A DNA stretch of 64,000 nucleotides from Streptomyces lateritius (GTDB taxonomy: Bacteria; Actinomycetota; Actinomycetes; Streptomycetales; Streptomycetaceae). The notes under the pieces were generated by a model. It made no database searches. It saw nothing but the letters and a program-made list of their open reading frames with translations, and was not told the origin of the DNA. The stretch lies in the NCBI RefSeq assembly GCF_014649715.1, contig NZ_BMTO01000013.1, positions 24,457 to 88,456 of the forward strand, in the 5' to 3' direction. Made by a program: the position numbers and the translations under genes. Below, one piece after another: positions 60,446 through 64,000 of this stretch (position 1 is the first letter of the stretch; each line of letters begins with the position of its first letter).

Positions 60446-62529
60446 GCGGGGAGCTCCTGACCCTGGGACTGGATCGCCGTGATGGCGACCGTGTTGACGA
60501 TGTCGCTGACGAGCGCGCCGCGCGAGAGGTCGTTCACGGGCTTGCGCAGGCCCTGCAGGACTGGTCCGACGGCCACGGCGCCGGCCGAACGCTGCACGGC
60601 CTTGTAGGTGTTGTTGCCCGTGTTGAGGTCCGGGAAGATCAGCACGGTCGCCTGCCCGGCCACCTCCGAGCCCGGCAGCTTGGTCGCCGCGACGGACGGC
60701 TCGACCGCCGCGTCGTACTGGATCGGGCCCTCGATCCGCAGCCCCGGGCTGGACTCCCGTACCAGCTTGGTCGCCTCGCGCACCTTGTCGACGTCCGCGC
60801 CGGAGCCGGAGGTGCCGGTGGAGTACGAGAGCATCGCGATGCGCGGCTCGACACCGAAGCGGGCCGCCGTCGCCGCCGACTGAACGGCGATGTCGGCGAG
60901 CTGCTCGGCGTTCGGGTCGGGGTTGACCGCGCAGTCGCCGTACACCAGCACCTTGTCCGCCAGGCACATGAAGAAGACGGAGGAGACGATCCGCGCGTCC
61001 GGCTTCGTCTTGATGATCTCGAAGGCGGGCCGGATGGTGGCGGCGGTGGAGTGCACCGAGCCGGAGACCATGCCGTCGGCCAGCCCTTCCTGCACCATCA
61101 GCGTGCCGAAGTAGTTGACGTCGGAGACCACGTCGTACGCCAGCTCCACCGTGACGCCCTTGTGGGCGCGCAACTCGGCGTACTTCCCGGCGAAGGAGTC
61201 GCGCAGCTCCGAGGTCTGCGGATCGATCAGCTGGGTGGACGGCGAGGAGAGGTCGATGCCGAGGTCGGCGGCCTTCTTGCGGATCGTCTCGACGTCGCCG
61301 AGCAGCGTCAGGTCACAGACGTCCCGGCGCAGCAGCACGTCGGCGGCGCGCAGCACCCGCTCCTCCGTGCCCTCCGGCAGGACCACCCGGCGCCGGTCGG
61401 CGCGGGCCTGCTCCAGGAGCTCGTGCTCGAACATCATCGGCGTGACGCGGCCGCTGCGCGCCACCGAGATCCGCTTGAGCAGATCGGCGGTGTCCACGTG
61501 CCGCTCGAAGAGACCCAGCGCGGTCTCCGCCTTGCGCGGCGTGGCCGCGTTCAACTTCCCCTCCAGGGAAAAGAGTTCGGCTGCCGTGGGGAAGCTGTTG
61601 CCGGCCACCGAGATGACCGGGGTGCCGGGCGCGAGCCGGGCGGCCAGGGTCAGGATCTCCTCGCTGGGCCGCTCGTTCAGGGTGAGCAGCACACCGGCGA
61701 TGGGCGGCGTCCCGGCCGAGTGGGCGGCGAGCGCGCCCACGACGAGGTCGGCGCGGTCCCCGGGCGTGACCACCAGGCAGCCGGGGGTCAGCGCGTTGAG
61801 GAAGTTCGGCAGCATCGCGCCGCCGAAGACGAAGTCCAGCGCGTCCCGGGCCAGGCCCGCCTCGTCGCCGAGCACCACCGAGGCGCCGAGCGCGTGGGTG
61901 ATCTGAGCGACGGTGGGGGCGGCGAGGGCCGGCTCGTCGGGCAGCACGTAGCAGGGCACGGGCAGCCGGGCCGCCAGGCGCTCGGCGATGGCCGCGCGGT
62001 CGTCGGCCGCCACCCGGTTGACGACCATCGCGAGGACGTCGCAGCCGAGCCCCTCGTACGCGCGGAAGGCGTTGCGGGCCTCGGCCCGTACGGACTCGGC
62101 GGGCTGGTCCTTGCCGCCGACCACGGGTATCACGGAGGCGCCGAACTCGTTGGCGAGACGGGCGTTGATCGCCAGCTCGTCGGGGAGCTGGGTCGCCGCG
62201 AAGTCCGTACCGAGGACGAGGACGACCTCGTAGTCGCGGGCGACGGCGTGGAAACGGTCGACGAGCCGGGAGACCAGCTCGTCGGTGCCCCGCTCCGCCT
62301 GGAGCGCGGACGCCTCGTGGTAGTCCATGCCGTAGACGGTCGACGCGTCCTGCGAGAGCCGGTAGCGGGCCCGCAGTAGATCGAACAGACGATCGGGACC
62401 GTCGTGCACCAGGGGCCGGAACACCCCCACCCGGTCCACCTGGCGGGTCAGGAGTTCCATGACTCCCAGCTCGACGACCTGGCGGCCGTCCCCGCGGTCG
62501 ATCCCGGTCACGTACACGCTGCGCGTCAC
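60442..62529 (-). CDS. pta: Phosphate acetyltransferase
   Basis: Interconverts acetyl-CoA and acetyl phosphate. The 695-residue protein is the long form: an N-terminal P-loop-like domain (MTRSVYVTGIDRGDGR) and DRTGG region of ~330 residues, then the catalytic PTA_PTB domain with LGDVETIRKKAADLG, MVSGSVHSTAATIRPA and FPDLNTGNNTYKAVQRSAGA. GTG start with GGAGA upstream. Followed by ackA through an ATGA overlap. Confidence 0.95.
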   Translation of the reverse strand: MTRSVYVTGIDRGDGRQVVELGVMELLTRQVDRVGVFRPLVHDGPDRLFDLLRARYRLSQDASTVYGMDYHEASALQAERGTDELVSRLVDRFHAVARDYEVVLVLGTDFAATQLPDELAINARLANEFGASVIPVVGGKDQPAESVRAEARNAFRAYEGLGCDVLAMVVNRVAADDRAAIAERLAARLPVPCYVLPDEPALAAPTVAQITHALGASVVLGDEAGLARDALDFVFGGAMLPNFLNALTPGCLVVTPGDRADLVVGALAAHSAGTPPIAGVLLTLNERPSEEILTLAARLAPGTPVISVAGNSFPTAAELFSLEGKLNAATPRKAETALGLFERHVDTADLLKRISVARSGRVTPMMFEHELLEQARADRRRVVLPEGTEERVLRAADVLLRRDVCDLTLLGDVETIRKKAADLGIDLSSPSTQLIDPQTSELRDSFAGKYAELRAHKGVTVELAYDVVSDVNYFGTLMVQEGLADGMVSGSVHSTAATIRPAFEIIKTKPDARIVSSVFFMCLADKVLVYGDCAVNPDPNAEQLADIAVQSAATAARFGVEPRIAMLSYSTGTSGSGADVDKVREATKLVRESSPGLRIEGPIQYDAAVEPSVAATKLPGSEVAGQATVLIFPDLNTGNNTYKAVQRSAGAVAVGPVLQGLRKPVNDLSRGALVSDIVNTVAITAIQSQGQELPA

Positions 62530-62599
62530 GCCGTGGTCTCCTGTCCAGTCCTGTCAACCGAGTGTGTTCAAAAACCACCGATAGAGTGGCAATGCCCTC

Positions 62600-62628
62600 T
62601 TGACAATACCTCTGCGGATGGATAGGGC
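62600..62628 (+). promoter_or_regulatory. Candidate pfkA promoter
   Basis: TTGACA (62600-62605), 17-base spacer, TAGGGC (62623-62628), 183 bases before the pfkA ATG. The -35 is a perfect consensus; the -10 is weaker. Confidence 0.55.
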
Positions 62629-62810
62629 GCCCGCCGGAGGGAAGGCCTGTAAGAGGGGATCGGCAGGCCCCGGGAGCCCGGCACCGGCTGGGCACCGGCC
62701 GGGTGCGCGGGCCGGACGCGCGGAGCGGTCGCGAACGCGTCGGCGGCCCCGGACGTGGGAGAATCGACAAAGCTCACATGTACCACTACTCGAGCAGGAG
62801 ACACAGCACG

Positions 62811-63836
<1,026 letters not shown>

Positions 63837-63968
63837 CCCGCCTGACCCGCCCGGCCTGCTTGACCTGTCCGGCGCGCCCGGCCCGGCCCGCCTGCCCCCG
63901 CCCGGCCCGCCTGGCCCGCCCGGCATGGCCCGCCTGGCCCGGCTCGCCCGGCCGGGACCCCGCGAGCG
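63837..63968. other. C-rich low-complexity spacer
   Basis: About 130 bases built from CCCGCCTG/CCCGGCC-like units, with no plausible coding frame, between the pfkA stop and a terminator. Looks like slippage-expanded intergenic DNA. Confidence 0.7.
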
Positions 63969-64000
63969 GCCCCGATCGTCCCCCCGTGGACGATCGGGGC
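63969..64000 (+). terminator. Terminator at the window edge
   Basis: GCCCCGATCGTCC (63969-63981) pairs perfectly over 13 bp with its complement at 63988-64000 around a 6-base loop. Its continuation is outside the window. Confidence 0.75.

Noticed and set aside
61051..62379. Long open frame opposite pta.
   Set aside because: Antisense shadow caused by GC-rich third positions; no start context or family-like sequence.

Overview
This 64 kb window is high-GC chromosomal core DNA of a Streptomyces (or very close relative). Diagnostic genes are the hyphal-tip proteins FilP and Scy, a ChiC-type chitinase with a two-component pair, NucS-type mismatch repair in place of MutSL, an isobutyryl-CoA mutase, and a CslA/GlxA-like polysaccharide locus. 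From memory, gene order resembles roughly the SCO5360-SCO5426 stretch of S. coelicolor; I could not check this by alignment. I noticed no rRNA, tRNA, CRISPR array, insertion sequence or prophage.

Layout. (1) 1-14.1 kb: translation and tRNA-modification genes (prfA, prmC, tsaC), a phosphatase-like protein lacking its catalytic Cys, glyA, a WecA-like transferase, then the complete F1Fo ATP synthase operon atpIBEFHAGDC with a Rex-like operator in front and hairpins before atpA and between atpD and atpC. (2) 14.2-20.7 kb: a DUF2550 protein, chitinase chiC with two DasR-like elements over its promoter, the chiS/chiR-like pair, a membrane protein overlapping a convergent cobalamin adenosyltransferase, and two decayed genes (cysteine desulfurase and EamA exporter). 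(3) 20.8-32.0 kb: hydroxyacyl-CoA dehydrogenase, STAS protein, a large NTPase with a mucin-like tail, nucS, small conserved proteins, an LLM oxidoreductase and a duplicated ABC-2 exporter. (4) 32.1-37.4 kb: filP and scy. (5) 37.6-43.3 kb: methylmalonyl-CoA epimerase, thiolase, meaB, a MarR regulator and three tandem AIM24-like proteins. (6) 43.4-50.6 kb: DUF3817 and thiamine-binding proteins, a CslA-GlxA-GH6 set, decayed ArsR and MFS genes, MarR and another DUF3817 protein. (7) 50.6-57.6 kb: icmA behind an 18-bp perfect palindrome, TetR, a thioredoxin-TPR protein, and an uncharacterised secreted/membrane operon (DUF6230, DUF6114, large secreted protein) behind three palindromes. (8) 57.7-64 kb: pyk, ackA-pta and pfkA.

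Functional themes. ATP synthesis and central carbon flow (pfkA, pyk, pta-ackA, acyl-CoA mutase accessories) dominate. The apical-growth theme comes from FilP/Scy and the Csl/GlxA/GH6 locus, whose described homologues act at hyphal tips. The best candidates for undescribed biology are the DUF6230-DUF6114-secreted operon with its palindrome array, the tandem AIM24 trio, the NTPase/TM/mucin-tail protein, and the Cys-to-Ser phosphatase homologue. All functions are inferred from sequence and recalled family knowledge; no database search was run.
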